Source: Butyrivibrio sp. MC2013
GTDB lineage: Bacteria; Bacillota; Clostridia; Lachnospirales; Lachnospiraceae
Reading direction: 5' to 3'
Length of the DNA: 64,000 bases
Assembly (NCBI RefSeq): GCF_000424585.1
Contig: NZ_AUKE01000008.1
Span: forward strand, 1 to 64,000
Shown: in pieces, positions 54,011-63,134 of the stretch
Position numbering within the stretch: the first letter of the stretch is position 1
Layout of the letters: the number at the start of each line of letters is the position of its first letter
Notes under the pieces: generated by a model
Seen by the model: only the letters and a program-made list of their open reading frames with translations
Databases searched by the model: none
What the model was told of the DNA's origin: nothing
Translations under genes and position numbers: made by a program

Positions 54011-54103
54011 ACTGCTGACGCAGTTCTACGGGTACGGGGCTTATAACCCCGCACCCGTAATCAAGATATTCCCACCACCTAAAGGTGGTGGGTTATCTTG
54101 ATT
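54011..54103. repeat. Three consecutive hairpins, possible structured RNA or element end
   Basis: Hairpin 1: ACTGC / GCAGT. Hairpin 2: ACGGGTACGGGG (54028-54039) / CCCCGCACCCGT (54047-54058). Hairpin 3: AATCAAGATA..CCCACCACC, TAAA loop, GGTGGTGGG.TATCTTGATT (54059-54103), a 19-bp stem with a small bulge. No ORF fits. It lies between the ACT gene and the convergent esterase, and could also end transcription of either. Confidence 0.7.
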
Positions 54104-54122
54104 ATTTTATATATTAGTTTTT

Positions 54123-55049
54123 CTATTTCTTTTGTTTTCTCTGATCTATAGAAGCTATAAATTCGAAGGTCTCTTTCATAGTCTCAATAGATTCAGGCAG
54201 AGTATGGAATATGGGATATGCGTGAATCAGATCATGTCCCACATGAAGCTTGGAGTATACATGAGCTTCCTGTAATCTGTCATATAATATCACAGAGTCA
54301 TCATAGAGCGCCTCACTATCAGACACAGCGATGAAAATAGGCGGAAAGCCTGTAAAATCTGCAGCATATGGAGATGCATACCTGCTCTTACTCTCTTCTA
54401 TGCCTCTTAAGCCCTCACCGTACAACTCAGGAATATCATCATCCCTTGATACCGCATCACCCAGCATATAATCTGTAGCAATATTATCAAAATGGGATCT
54501 GAAATGACCTCCATGATTGATGCTGCAGGAATATACCACACCAGCCTTGGGAATAGGCATATTATTATCCAGAAGATATAGGATAGTGGCTACTACAAGG
54601 CTGCCTCCGGCGCTTTCACCCATGAGAACCAGGTCAGCAGGGTCATAACCCATGGATAATATCTCCTTATATATACCCACGCAGTCTTCAAGCTGGGCAG
54701 GCCATTTATTCTCAGGTGCCAGTCTGTAATTCACAGAGATCACATTTGATCCGTACTCTTTGGCTATCTCAAAGGTGATCTCTCTTCTTTCCCTGGCATC
54801 ACCTGTCTTAAAGCCGCCTCCATGGATATAGATCACAAGAGGACCATTATTCCCCGGCTTTTCTATAAGCTCAGCATAGCAGCCGTTTAATTCCAGTTCC
54901 TTTAGAGTCATACCTTCAGGAAGCTCTCTTTTAGCCCTCTTTCTGCCTTCTTCCCTCTCCTGCTCGTAGCCCTTGCCTTCTTCTTTTAGTGCATTTTTAA
55001 ATAATTCATTTATAAATTCAGCTTCTTTACTGGGCATGGCATTCTCCAT
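54123..55049 (-). CDS. Alpha/beta hydrolase, HSL-type esterase
   Basis: A 308-residue cytoplasmic esterase of the hormone-sensitive-lipase family. YIHGGGFKTGD forms the oxyanion hole, GESAGGS carries the nucleophile Ser (near 150), and DSEALYDD and HDLIHAYP give the Asp and His. The natural substrate is not known; acetylated or short-chain esters are typical. The stop of the M18 gene and this start touch at 55049, so the two are coupled. Confidence 0.9.
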   Translation of the reverse strand: MENAMPSKEAEFINELFKNALKEEGKGYEQEREEGRKRAKRELPEGMTLKELELNGCYAELIEKPGNNGPLVIYIHGGGFKTGDARERREITFEIAKEYGSNVISVNYRLAPENKWPAQLEDCVGIYKEILSMGYDPADLVLMGESAGGSLVVATILYLLDNNMPIPKAGVVYSCSINHGGHFRSHFDNIATDYMLGDAVSRDDDIPELYGEGLRGIEESKSRYASPYAADFTGFPPIFIAVSDSEALYDDSVILYDRLQEAHVYSKLHVGHDLIHAYPIFHTLPESIETMKETFEFIASIDQRKQKK

Positions 55050-56536
55050 TAGAAATCCATCTTCTCAAGGAAGGCTATATATCCGCGAAGAGCTTCATAG
55101 ATATCTGCCTTGTCAGTTGCTTCCCACGGCGCATGCATATTCAGGACAGCAACACCGGAATCCACAACATTCATACCATAGAGAGCCAGGATATAAGCGA
55201 TAGTACCGCCTCCGCCTACATCTACCTTGCCCAGCTCTGCTGTCTGGAAGTTAACACCTGCATCATCGCATACCTTGCGGATAGCAGCCAGATATTCGGC
55301 ATTGCTATCATTAGAGCCCGACTTCCCGCGGCTTCCCGTAAACTTATTAAATACTATTCCGCCACCAAGGAATGCAGCATTCTTGTCTTCAAAGGCTGAT
55401 GCATACGTAGGATCAAATGCAGCACTTACATCGGATGAGAGCATGCAGGAATTGGCAAGACAACGTCTCAGAGCCAGTTCACTGTAATCTCCGCAGAGAT
55501 TCATGACTTCTGCAACTGCATTTTCAAAGAAGTGGGACTGCATGCCTGTAGCACCTACAGAGCCAATCTCTTCCTTATCCACCAGGATACATACTCCGGT
55601 TCTCTTCAGATCGCCTGCCTCAAGAATAGCGCGCATTGAAGGATAAGCACATACCCTGTCATCCTGGCCATATCCCAGGATCATAGACCTGTCAAAGCCC
55701 GCATCCCTGGCCTTACCGGCGGGTACTACTTCCAGCTCAGCTGAGAGGAAGTCATCTTCTTCTATTCCGTAATTATCCTTAAGGATAGCCAGAACGCCCT
55801 TCTTTACAGCATTTGACAGCTTTGACTTCTCCTTATCCTCTTGTTTCTGGGCAGATACGGCATACTGCTGGCCCATAGTAAGAGTCTTGTCAATCTTCTC
55901 AGCCTTATCCTTTTCCTTGTTGTCAATGACAAGAGGCTTGTGACCGATGATCAGATCAAGAGCCTCACCCTCAATAGCCTTGGCAAGAGTCTTGCTCATC
56001 TGCTCCTGGGAGAGATGGATCAGAAGATCAGAAATAAAGAATACCGGATCATCCTCATCTTCACCTACATTTAACTGGCAGATAGTGCCATCCTTCCTCA
56101 CTACAACACCGTGCAGAGCAAGAGGTGTAGCCACGTAATGGTATTTCTTGATACCTCCGTAGTAGTGAGTATCCAGGAAAGCCAGTCCGCCCTTCTCATA
56201 GAGAGGATTCTGCTTAACGTCCAACCTGGGCGAGTCAATATGAGCGCCAAGGATATTCATGCCCTTTTCCATGGGCTCTGAACCGATCTTAAAGATGACA
56301 ATAGACTTGTTCATCCATACGCTGTAGACCTTGTCACCCTTCTTCAGCTTCTTCCTGCCGCCGATAAGTGTAGACAGCTCTTTATAGCCTGCCGCCTCGA
56401 TCTCATTAACAATGGTATCAATAGCTTCGCGCTCTGTCTTGGCATTATCCAGGAAGTTCTTATAATCCTCTGCAAAATCAAAGGCTTTTTTGGCCATATC
56501 ATGATCATAGATGGCCCATGTATTTTTTCTTAACAT
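55049..56536 (-). CDS. M18-family aminopeptidase
   Basis: A 495-residue zinc aminopeptidase 1 (ApeA/LAP4-type). LGAHIDSPRLDVKQNP, DKEEIGSVGATGMQSHFFE and the C-terminal MHAPWE block contain the co-catalytic metal ligands. The ATG at 56536 follows AAGGAG; a TTG 9 codons earlier lies in the pheT stop area and is unlikely. Intracellular peptide breakdown. Located between pheT and the esterase, same strand. Confidence 0.94.
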   Translation of the reverse strand: MLRKNTWAIYDHDMAKKAFDFAEDYKNFLDNAKTEREAIDTIVNEIEAAGYKELSTLIGGRKKLKKGDKVYSVWMNKSIVIFKIGSEPMEKGMNILGAHIDSPRLDVKQNPLYEKGGLAFLDTHYYGGIKKYHYVATPLALHGVVVRKDGTICQLNVGEDEDDPVFFISDLLIHLSQEQMSKTLAKAIEGEALDLIIGHKPLVIDNKEKDKAEKIDKTLTMGQQYAVSAQKQEDKEKSKLSNAVKKGVLAILKDNYGIEEDDFLSAELEVVPAGKARDAGFDRSMILGYGQDDRVCAYPSMRAILEAGDLKRTGVCILVDKEEIGSVGATGMQSHFFENAVAEVMNLCGDYSELALRRCLANSCMLSSDVSAAFDPTYASAFEDKNAAFLGGGIVFNKFTGSRGKSGSNDSNAEYLAAIRKVCDDAGVNFQTAELGKVDVGGGGTIAYILALYGMNVVDSGVAVLNMHAPWEATDKADIYEALRGYIAFLEKMDF

Positions 56537-56559
56537 TGTTTTATTCTCCTTAGTGAGAT

Positions 56560-58980
56560 TCAACTTCTGAGCTCAATTCCCATTGTAAACTGCAGCTTTC
56601 TGAGCATTTTATCAACGTAGCCGCTGATAATCTCATCTGTAAGCTCTTCATCTCTGGGTGTGAAGGTAATAGTAAAAGCCATACTCTTCTTGGTGGGAGG
56701 AATAGGAAGTCCCTCATATACGTCGAAGAGCTTAACATCTGTAACAAATTTGCAGGATGAGTAGATAGCATCCTCAACTTCACCGCAAGTAGTAGTCTTA
56801 TCCATGATGAGAGCCAGGTCACGCTTTTGTTTATCAAACTTGGAAAGAGCTGTAAAAGCAGGTACATTCTCATAATACTTTGAAAGAGCGTCCAAATCAA
56901 TCTCTGCCAGATAAGCAGGAACTCTCATATCCTCGCTATCCTGGATCTCATATGTGAGCTGTCCCAGATAGCCTACTTCCACACCATCACAGATGATCCT
57001 GGCAGTTCTGTAAGGGTGAAGGAAAGGCTTATCAGCCGCCTCATATTTAAAACTAATATGTAGCGTATCAGCAACATTGTCGCACAGGCCCTTAAGTGTA
57101 TAGAAATCCTCATCCTGACCGAATATACCTATACACAGAGTAACCTTCTCTTCAGGATAATCGTTAAGGGGAAGACTCTTAGGGAAGAATCTGTTACCAA
57201 CTTCAAACAGTCTGCCTTCTAAGCTGCCCTTTTTCTGATTCCTGGAGATAGCATGGATCATCTGAGCTGCCAAAGTAGTTCTCATAACTGACAGGTCTTC
57301 ATTGATAGGATTCAGTATCTTTACAAGTTCTCTTTCCTTAGCATCTGCCTCATAACCCAGAAGATCCAGATCTGAAGGCGAGAAGAATGAATAATGCATG
57401 CACTCATTAGCACCCTGTGCACACAGAGCACGTTTGATCCTCAGTTCAGCTTTTTGCTTGCTGTTCCTGCCTCCCATGGTAACAGCTGCGCCTTCCAGGA
57501 AGGTACCGTGTACGTGATCGTATCCATACATACGGATCAGTTCCTCTGCTATATCAGGATAATCCTCCATATCCTCTCTGTATGCAGGGATCTTAATAGT
57601 CATCTCATCACCGTTAATTACAGGCTCAAAATTAAGATTAGTCAGTATCCTTTCGATATCTTCATCAGGAACAGTGATACCCAGCACTCCGTTCACCTTA
57701 GAGATAGAAGCTTTCATTTCCCTCTTCTCAAGGCTGTTGCCTGTATTAACATCTACATGAGTAGCGGATATCTTACCGCAGCCCAGCTCTTCTACCAGGT
57801 GTAGAGCTCTCTTCATAGCCATAACAGTGGTATATTCATATACCCCCTTGGAGAACGCAGCACTTGAATCAGATGACTGTCCAAGAGCACGGGATGACTT
57901 ACGGATATTGTCACGGGCAAACTTAGCACACTCAAATGTAACAGCTGTTGTTGTATCTCTGATCTCTGAATTGAGACCTCCCATAATTCCGGCAAGAGCT
58001 ACAGGCTTAACACCATCGCAGATAACGAGGTTGTCATTTGTAAGAGTGAACTCTTTTTCATCAAGAGTAACGATCTTCTCACCATCATTTGCTCTGCGAA
58101 CTACGATCTGATTACCTTCCAGGAAGCCGCCGTCAAAGGCATGCATAGGCTGACCAAACTCTCTCATGACATAATTGGTGATATCAACCATGTTGGAAAT
58201 AGAGTTATTGCCTACCAGAGCCAGTCTTCTCTTCATCCAGCGTGGGCTTTCGCCTATCTTAACATCATGCACATAATGTGCTATATATCTGGGGCAAAGG
58301 TCCGGAGCATCAACAGTTACGCTAAATCCCTCATTAACTGTATCATCCTCAGTAAAAGAAAGGTCAGGCTCCTTAAGAGGCTTTTCAAGAACCGCGGCTA
58401 CTTCTCTTGCCAGGCCGAATATACTCTGACAATCAGGCCTGTTAGCTGTTATGGAAACATCAAAGATCCAGTCGTCAAGCCCCAGAATAGGCTTAACATC
58501 AGCGCCAACCTCTGTATCATCAGGGAAAACAAGGAGTCCGTTATATCCTGCACCCTCATACATATCCTCTGTAACACCCAGCTCTACACCGGAGCAAAGC
58601 ATGCCTTCAGAATCATATCCGCGAAGCTTGCCCTTCTTAATAGTCGCAACACCTACTACAGTCACGTGATCCTTGGCAGTCTCTATAACTGTTGCGCCGT
58701 TAAGAGCCAGAGGATACTTGCCACCGGCTTTAACATTGTCTGCACCGCAGCATACCTGAAATGTGCCGTGGCTTCCGGCATTAACTCTGCACACATGAAG
58801 GTGTGTATCCGGAATAGGCTCGCAGCTTTCTACCTGTCCTACTACAACTTTTGAAATATCCTTGCCCACTTCCCAGCTTTCTTCTACTTCAAAGCCGCAG
58901 GAAAAGAGTTTTTTTTCAAGTTCTTTTGGTTCAATATCTATATCTACATAATCTTTAAGCCAACTCAAAGGTACTAACAT
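56560..58980 (-). CDS. pheT: Phenylalanyl-tRNA synthetase beta subunit
   Basis: An 806-residue beta subunit. An N-terminal tRNA-binding OB domain (VVVGQVESCEPIPDTHLHVCRVNAG), B3/B4 editing domain, B5, and a C-terminal anticodon-recognition (FDX-ACB) domain are in the usual order. Full length. Follows pheS by 84 bases and shares the T-box-controlled transcript. Confidence 0.97.
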   Translation of the reverse strand: MLVPLSWLKDYVDIDIEPKELEKKLFSCGFEVEESWEVGKDISKVVVGQVESCEPIPDTHLHVCRVNAGSHGTFQVCCGADNVKAGGKYPLALNGATVIETAKDHVTVVGVATIKKGKLRGYDSEGMLCSGVELGVTEDMYEGAGYNGLLVFPDDTEVGADVKPILGLDDWIFDVSITANRPDCQSIFGLAREVAAVLEKPLKEPDLSFTEDDTVNEGFSVTVDAPDLCPRYIAHYVHDVKIGESPRWMKRRLALVGNNSISNMVDITNYVMREFGQPMHAFDGGFLEGNQIVVRRANDGEKIVTLDEKEFTLTNDNLVICDGVKPVALAGIMGGLNSEIRDTTTAVTFECAKFARDNIRKSSRALGQSSDSSAAFSKGVYEYTTVMAMKRALHLVEELGCGKISATHVDVNTGNSLEKREMKASISKVNGVLGITVPDEDIERILTNLNFEPVINGDEMTIKIPAYREDMEDYPDIAEELIRMYGYDHVHGTFLEGAAVTMGGRNSKQKAELRIKRALCAQGANECMHYSFFSPSDLDLLGYEADAKERELVKILNPINEDLSVMRTTLAAQMIHAISRNQKKGSLEGRLFEVGNRFFPKSLPLNDYPEEKVTLCIGIFGQDEDFYTLKGLCDNVADTLHISFKYEAADKPFLHPYRTARIICDGVEVGYLGQLTYEIQDSEDMRVPAYLAEIDLDALSKYYENVPAFTALSKFDKQKRDLALIMDKTTTCGEVEDAIYSSCKFVTDVKLFDVYEGLPIPPTKKSMAFTITFTPRDEELTDEIISGYVDKMLRKLQFTMGIELRS

Positions 58981-59064
58981 TTTGATTCCTCCTGGTATCT
59001 GGTCCTTATTGTATGTATTCTAAAAGTAATTTTTCAGAAATTCGCACATTAGTCTATAATGGTA

Positions 59065-60114
59065 TCATTCGTAGTGATTGATCTGATCAAGAACCTCAAG
59101 ATCTGATTCAAAGAGAAGCTTGATATTGTTGATACCGTACTTGAGCATCGTGATACGTTCGATACCAATACCAAATGCAAAACCGCTGTACTCATTAGAA
59201 TCAATTCCGCAGTTCTCAAGTACCTTTTTATTAACTACGCCGCCGCCCAGGACTTCGATCCAGCCTGTGCCTTTGCAAAGGCTGCATCCTTTGCCTCCGC
59301 ATTCAAAGCAGCTGCAGTCAACTTCAACAGAAGGCTCTGTGAAAGGGAAATAAGAAGGACGAAGCCTTGTCTTGGTACCCTCTCCATATATCTTCTGTAC
59401 GAAGAGATCCAGAGCTCCCTTCAGATCGCAAAGGTTGATATTTTTATCAACTACAAGACCTTCCATCTGAGAGAACATAGGTGAATGAGTAGCATCATCA
59501 TCAGAACGGAATACCTTACCGGGTGAAAGGATCTTGATCGGAGGCTTCTGATTCTCCATTACATGAATCTGACCTGCTGAAGTCTGTGTGCGAAGAAGGT
59601 ATTCAGGACTCAGATAAAAAGTATCCTGCATATCTCTTGCAGGGTGATCGGCAGGTGTATTAAGTGCTGTAAAGTTGTAATAATCGTTCTCTACCTCAGA
59701 ACCTTCAAAGATCTCAAATCCCATTCCTGCGAAAATATCGATAAGAGTTTCTCTCATCTGTGTTACAGGGTGAAGGTTACCGGGCTTTCTAATCTTGGCA
59801 GGCATAGTAACATCGATTTTCTCGCTCTCATACCTTAATCTGGCTTCCTGCTCTTTCATCTTCTTATCAATACTGTCAAAACAGTCCAGTGCCCATGCTT
59901 TAAGATCATTTACCGCCTTGCCATACTCGGCTTTGGACTCCTTGGGAACATTTTTCATTTCCTTCATAAGTGCATTTATCTTGCCGGCCTTGGGATCCAT
60001 AAAGCTCTTCCTGGTTTCATATACCTGCTTAGAACTGTCAAGGCTTTCGATTTTCTCTTTGATCTCTGCTCTTATAGCTTCAATCTTCTTTGTTAATGCA
60101 GCATTCTCCAACAT
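59065..60114 (-). CDS. pheS: Phenylalanyl-tRNA synthetase alpha subunit
   Basis: A 349-residue catalytic subunit. An N-terminal coiled coil is followed by the class II core: [62 protein letters not shown] and the final [18 protein letters not shown] (motif 3). The [12 protein letters not shown] insertion binds zinc in related forms. GGAGG precedes the ATG. Controlled by the T-box leader upstream. Confidence 0.98.
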   Translation of the reverse strand: MLENAALTKKIEAIRAEIKEKIESLDSSKQVYETRKSFMDPKAGKINALMKEMKNVPKESKAEYGKAVNDLKAWALDCFDSIDKKMKEQEARLRYESEKIDVTMPAKIRKPGNLHPVTQMRETLIDIFAGMGFEIFEGSEVENDYYNFTALNTPADHPARDMQDTFYLSPEYLLRTQTSAGQIHVMENQKPPIKILSPGKVFRSDDDATHSPMFSQMEGLVVDKNINLCDLKGALDLFVQKIYGEGTKTRLRPSYFPFTEPSVEVDCSCFECGGKGCSLCKGTGWIEVLGGGVVNKKVLENCGIDSNEYSGFAFGIGIERITMLKYGINNIKLLFESDLEVLDQINHYE

Positions 60115-60137
60115 CTTTTACCTCCATTTGATAGAAT

Positions 60138-60403
60138 AAAAAAATCCCATGTAAATGAATAAATCATTTACATGGGACGAATCATCTCGTAATCCGCGGT
60201 ACCACCCGTGTTCCGGAATAAACCGGCACTTGAAACGTGTAACGAACGTCTACGTATCAGGCTACTGAATTTTCACCCGATCTGCTCCGGCGAGAAAGTT
60301 CCGATAAGTTGTCTCAAAAGGGCTTTCAGCCGATGACCCTTCTCTCTAAATAAGATACAAAACCTATCATCTCGGCACCAAGGCCACGCCATCACTGCAT
60401 TTA
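60138..60403 (-). promoter_or_regulatory. T-box leader of pheST
   Basis: The minus strand carries the T-box GGGTGGTACCGCGG (about 60191-60206), and a terminator CCCATGTAAATGA / TCATTTACATGGG (60146-60176) followed by ATTTTTTT. Stem I is closed by CGAGA / TCTCG; a TTC (Phe) triplet just before TCTCG (60294-60296) is the candidate specifier. Uncharged tRNA-Phe would favour read-through into pheS. Confidence 0.93.
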
Positions 60404-60409
60404 ACAATC

Positions 60410-60438
60410 ATTCTAACTATTTGGGTCTTATCTGTCAA
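60410..60438 (-). promoter_or_regulatory. Promoter of the pheST leader
   Basis: Minus strand TTGACA (60433-60438), 17-base spacer, TAGAAT (60410-60415). Start site expected near 60403. Confidence 0.88.
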
Positions 60439-60486
60439 TACCTTAATAATGTGAGAATGATCAGGCCGGGCTTATAAAGTAACTAT

Positions 60487-60780
60487 TCATATCTCCGCAG
60501 TCAGATTCTGATCAGCACCATGGTGTATCTCGCCCTTTCGGCATCTGAATACAATACCGCCCTTTAGATAGAATACCTGAGCCTTATTCATAGCCCCTGC
60601 TATCTGAGCCACCAGCTTCTCATACTGGGTCTCAGTCATGGGAGCCACATAGTCATGATGAGAATGCTCTGTAGATATCACAGCAGTCTTGTACCTGTTG
60701 TCATAGCGGATCCCCTGAAACTGGCAGATCTCAGTGATAGTCTTCTCTGTGTTATCCTGACATGTCATGCAGATAAACAT
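60487..60780 (-). CDS. Small protein, unknown function
   Basis: A 97-residue protein. An N-terminal CMTC pair and the sequence HSHHDYVAPMTETQYEKL, plus FRCRKGEIHHG near the end, give a Cys/His content that could bind metal, but no known family is recognised. Not secreted, no membrane helix. Downstream of the HAD phosphatase gene by 20 bases, so likely in the same transcript. Confidence 0.68.
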   Translation of the reverse strand: MFICMTCQDNTEKTITEICQFQGIRYDNRYKTAVISTEHSHHDYVAPMTETQYEKLVAQIAGAMNKAQVFYLKGGIVFRCRKGEIHHGADQNLTAEI

Positions 60781-60800
60781 AATAAACCTCCACGCTGTAT

Positions 60801-61580
60801 TTATATCAGACCGTAATGCATAAGTGCCTTTTCCACGCCGTCCTTATCCAAGTCATCAGTCACATACTCGGCAACAGCCTTGAGCTTGTCATCACCGTTA
60901 CCCATCACTATACCGTGACGGACATAATCTATCATATCCATATCGTTTATGCTGTCTCCTATAGCATAAACGTCATCTATATCTACGCCCTCCAGCTCCA
61001 TGAGCTTCTCAATTCCTTTGGACTTGCCGGAGCCCTTAAGTACTATTTCGGTCACTCTCATGTCATAGATTATAAAATCGAAGTCAAAAAGCTTATTTCT
61101 CACAAGGTCCAGGTCTGTGGAAGGATAGATATCCGCACTGAACTTGTTGACCCTGCATCCATTTGTAAGCTCATCAAGTGGTCTTGCCAGATCTCCCAGC
61201 CTCTTTTGCAACCTCTCTACAAAAGGGTCAAAGGGGAAATCTTCGGGGTTCATATAGTGATACTCAGGGCCTTCATAGATAACAGGCATATGATTCTCAA
61301 AGAGGACCTTGCGGCTCCTTGCTATCTGCTCATCAGTAAGGAGTCTCTCATAGAGGATCTGTCCGTCTCTTTCTATGTGACAGCCGCAGGCCGCTATGAT
61401 GCCGTCAAATCCTATATCCCACAGCTTTTTGCTAAAGGTATTGGACCTTGACCTTCCTGTATTGATATAGGCAGCATGACCATTTTCACGGAGCTTTCTG
61501 ATAGCCCTCACTGTAGATTCAGGGATATTCTCGTAGGAATCCCAAAGTGTATGATCAATATCAAAAAAGACGTATTTCAT
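60801..61580 (-). CDS. HAD-superfamily hydrolase (Cof type)
   Basis: A 259-residue phosphatase. FFDIDHTLWDS gives the DxDxT nucleophile motif, the NTGRSRS segment is motif II, K in LKGSGKSKGI motif III and GDSINDMDMI motif IV, with the C2-type cap between. Sugar-phosphate or cofactor phosphatases are typical substrates. ATG at 61580 was chosen since the longer form uses TTG and starts nine residues before MKYVFFDIDHT. Confidence 0.92.
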   Translation of the reverse strand: MKYVFFDIDHTLWDSYENIPESTVRAIRKLRENGHAAYINTGRSRSNTFSKKLWDIGFDGIIAACGCHIERDGQILYERLLTDEQIARSRKVLFENHMPVIYEGPEYHYMNPEDFPFDPFVERLQKRLGDLARPLDELTNGCRVNKFSADIYPSTDLDLVRNKLFDFDFIIYDMRVTEIVLKGSGKSKGIEKLMELEGVDIDDVYAIGDSINDMDMIDYVRHGIVMGNGDDKLKAVAEYVTDDLDKDGVEKALMHYGLI

Positions 61581-61751
61581 ATAGCCCTTTCCCAAGTAAT
61601 CAATCAACTATATTTTTATCCGATCAGTATAATAATAACACATATTCATCTGTAGTTCAGAGGAATACTGCGCCATTATGCGCAGGGATCACCATATAAA
61701 CCGCCTTGAAAAATATTAAATTTTATAAGTTTCCTAATAGCGTTATCGGTT

Positions 61752-62912
61752 TTAATAGCTATCTACATTATATGGTGACACCTTGCTGTAAGGGAGCCTT
61801 ATATAGTGCCCGTCTGTAAAATCAAAGTTCTCGATGCTCTCATTTCTTGCAAGAGCACAGCTAAGATCGTACATAGCCCTGGCCTGACCTTCCTTGTCAT
61901 TGTATACAGTCCCCTTCATATAGCCCTTTCTCACAGCTTCCAGGCCCTCTGTAGTCCCATCTATCCCGTATATAGCAGGAAGGACTGCTTCCTCCCCGTA
62001 TACATCCAGATAAGCATCTATAGCCCCCAGGGCCATGTCATCATTATTAGCCAGGATCATCTCTATATTCAGGCCCTGGTCTATAAACTGGGCCACCTTG
62101 GTCTGAGCCTGACTCCTGGACCAGTTGGCTATGGCATAGCCTACCCTGTCCAGCTTGATCCCACGTCCCTGTATGGTATCCACGCTGTATTCACTTCTCA
62201 CAGACGCATCCTGATGCCCTGCTTCGCCCTCCAGAAGAACATATGACACTATCCCGTCATCATTTTTATCTATGCCGGTCCTCTCCCTGGCAATATCCTC
62301 TGCAGCCACTTCGCCTTCCATTATGCCGGACTGTCTGGCATCAGCCCCCACATAGTATATCCTGTCCCATCTCTCCATATCCTCAGGTACCAACTCTCTG
62401 TTAAAGAAGATCACAGGCACACCTGCCTCCTTGGCCATATCTATGATCTTGGCCGGCTCTGTCCTGTCCACCAGATTGATGCAGATGACATCACAGCCAT
62501 CATCTATCATCTCTCTTGCCTGGTCATTTTGGGTATTCTGGCTCTGAGCCGCATTATAAGTAACCACTGCCACATTATCCCCTGCAAAAGAGTTAAAAGA
62601 ATCCATATACTGATTGATGAAGGTATCCCTGGAATCATATATAGATACGCCTATCCTGATAGTAGACTTTCCTGTTGAATATGAAGGCTTGCAGGAATAG
62701 AGATTAATAGTCAGAAATATGATCATGAAGGCGATAAGGGTATAGAAAACTTTTCTAAGGATCTTCTTTCCACTTCCAAACGACTGATCATAGGATACAT
62801 CTTCATCACCGTCTATCAGAGCCATTCCGTATTTTTGACAAATTTCATCTTCATCAGCTGCTATATTCCCGGGATAATCCCCCTTAGTCTTTTCATAATA
62901 ATCCTTTGACAT
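61752..62912 (-). CDS. Sugar-binding protein, galactose/MglB-like, with N-terminal extension and anchor
   Basis: A 386-residue type I periplasmic-binding-fold protein. The ATG follows a strong AGGGGGA. About 48 hydrophilic residues come first, then one transmembrane helix (VFYTLIAFMIIFLTINLYS) with a Cys behind it (lipobox-like NLYSC, but non-canonical). The ligand fold starts at IRIGVSIYDSRDTFINQY and includes NNDDMALGAIDAYLD and GIDGTTEG, as in galactose/glucose-binding proteins. No ABC permease or ATPase gene is next to it, so a sensory rather than transport role is possible (inference). Confidence 0.85.
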   Translation of the reverse strand: MSKDYYEKTKGDYPGNIAADEDEICQKYGMALIDGDEDVSYDQSFGSGKKILRKVFYTLIAFMIIFLTINLYSCKPSYSTGKSTIRIGVSIYDSRDTFINQYMDSFNSFAGDNVAVVTYNAAQSQNTQNDQAREMIDDGCDVICINLVDRTEPAKIIDMAKEAGVPVIFFNRELVPEDMERWDRIYYVGADARQSGIMEGEVAAEDIARERTGIDKNDDGIVSYVLLEGEAGHQDASVRSEYSVDTIQGRGIKLDRVGYAIANWSRSQAQTKVAQFIDQGLNIEMILANNDDMALGAIDAYLDVYGEEAVLPAIYGIDGTTEGLEAVRKGYMKGTVYNDKEGQARAMYDLSCALARNESIENFDFTDGHYIRLPYSKVSPYNVDSY

Positions 62913-62952
62913 GATTCCCCCTGTAATAAGTTATATGTTATTAGACGTACCT

Positions 62953-62983
62953 TCAGAAACACGCATTTACTGCGTGTTTCGTG
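62953..62983 (+). repeat. 31-bp palindromic repeat, copy 2
   Basis: GAAACACGCA (62956-62965), loop TTTAC, TGCGTGTTTC (62971-62980): a perfect 10-bp stem. Related to 53297-53327 in inverted orientation. Abuts full copy 2 of the 92-bp element. Confidence 0.8.
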
Positions 62984-62984
62984 A

Positions 62985-63076
62985 GAACATGTTGCTGGCA
63001 AATAGGCAAGGCGCCCCTAGCCGCTCTCAAATGGCCTATTTGCATACATTCTTGGATGTTCTATCCAAGAATGTAT
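62985..63076 (+). repeat. 92-bp palindromic element, full copy 2
   Basis: Opposite orientation to copy 1. It starts GAACATGTTGCTGGC, contains GCAAATAGGC...GGCCTATTTGC, and ends with the perfect 14-5-14 hairpin (63044-63057, 63063-63076). The 13 or so bases in the middle differ from copy 1, and the inner GC hairpin of copy 1 is not kept. Lies between two sugar-binding protein genes. Confidence 0.88.
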
Positions 63077-63134
63077 ACTTTTAAACAAAGATAATATTTG
63101 TGCCAGTAGCCAAAAGTCCCTTTTATCCTTTACG

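Noticed and set aside
61608-61751. Possible short gene or RNA between the HAD and sugar-binding genes
   Set aside because: No start with ribosome-binding site and no strong hairpin seen.
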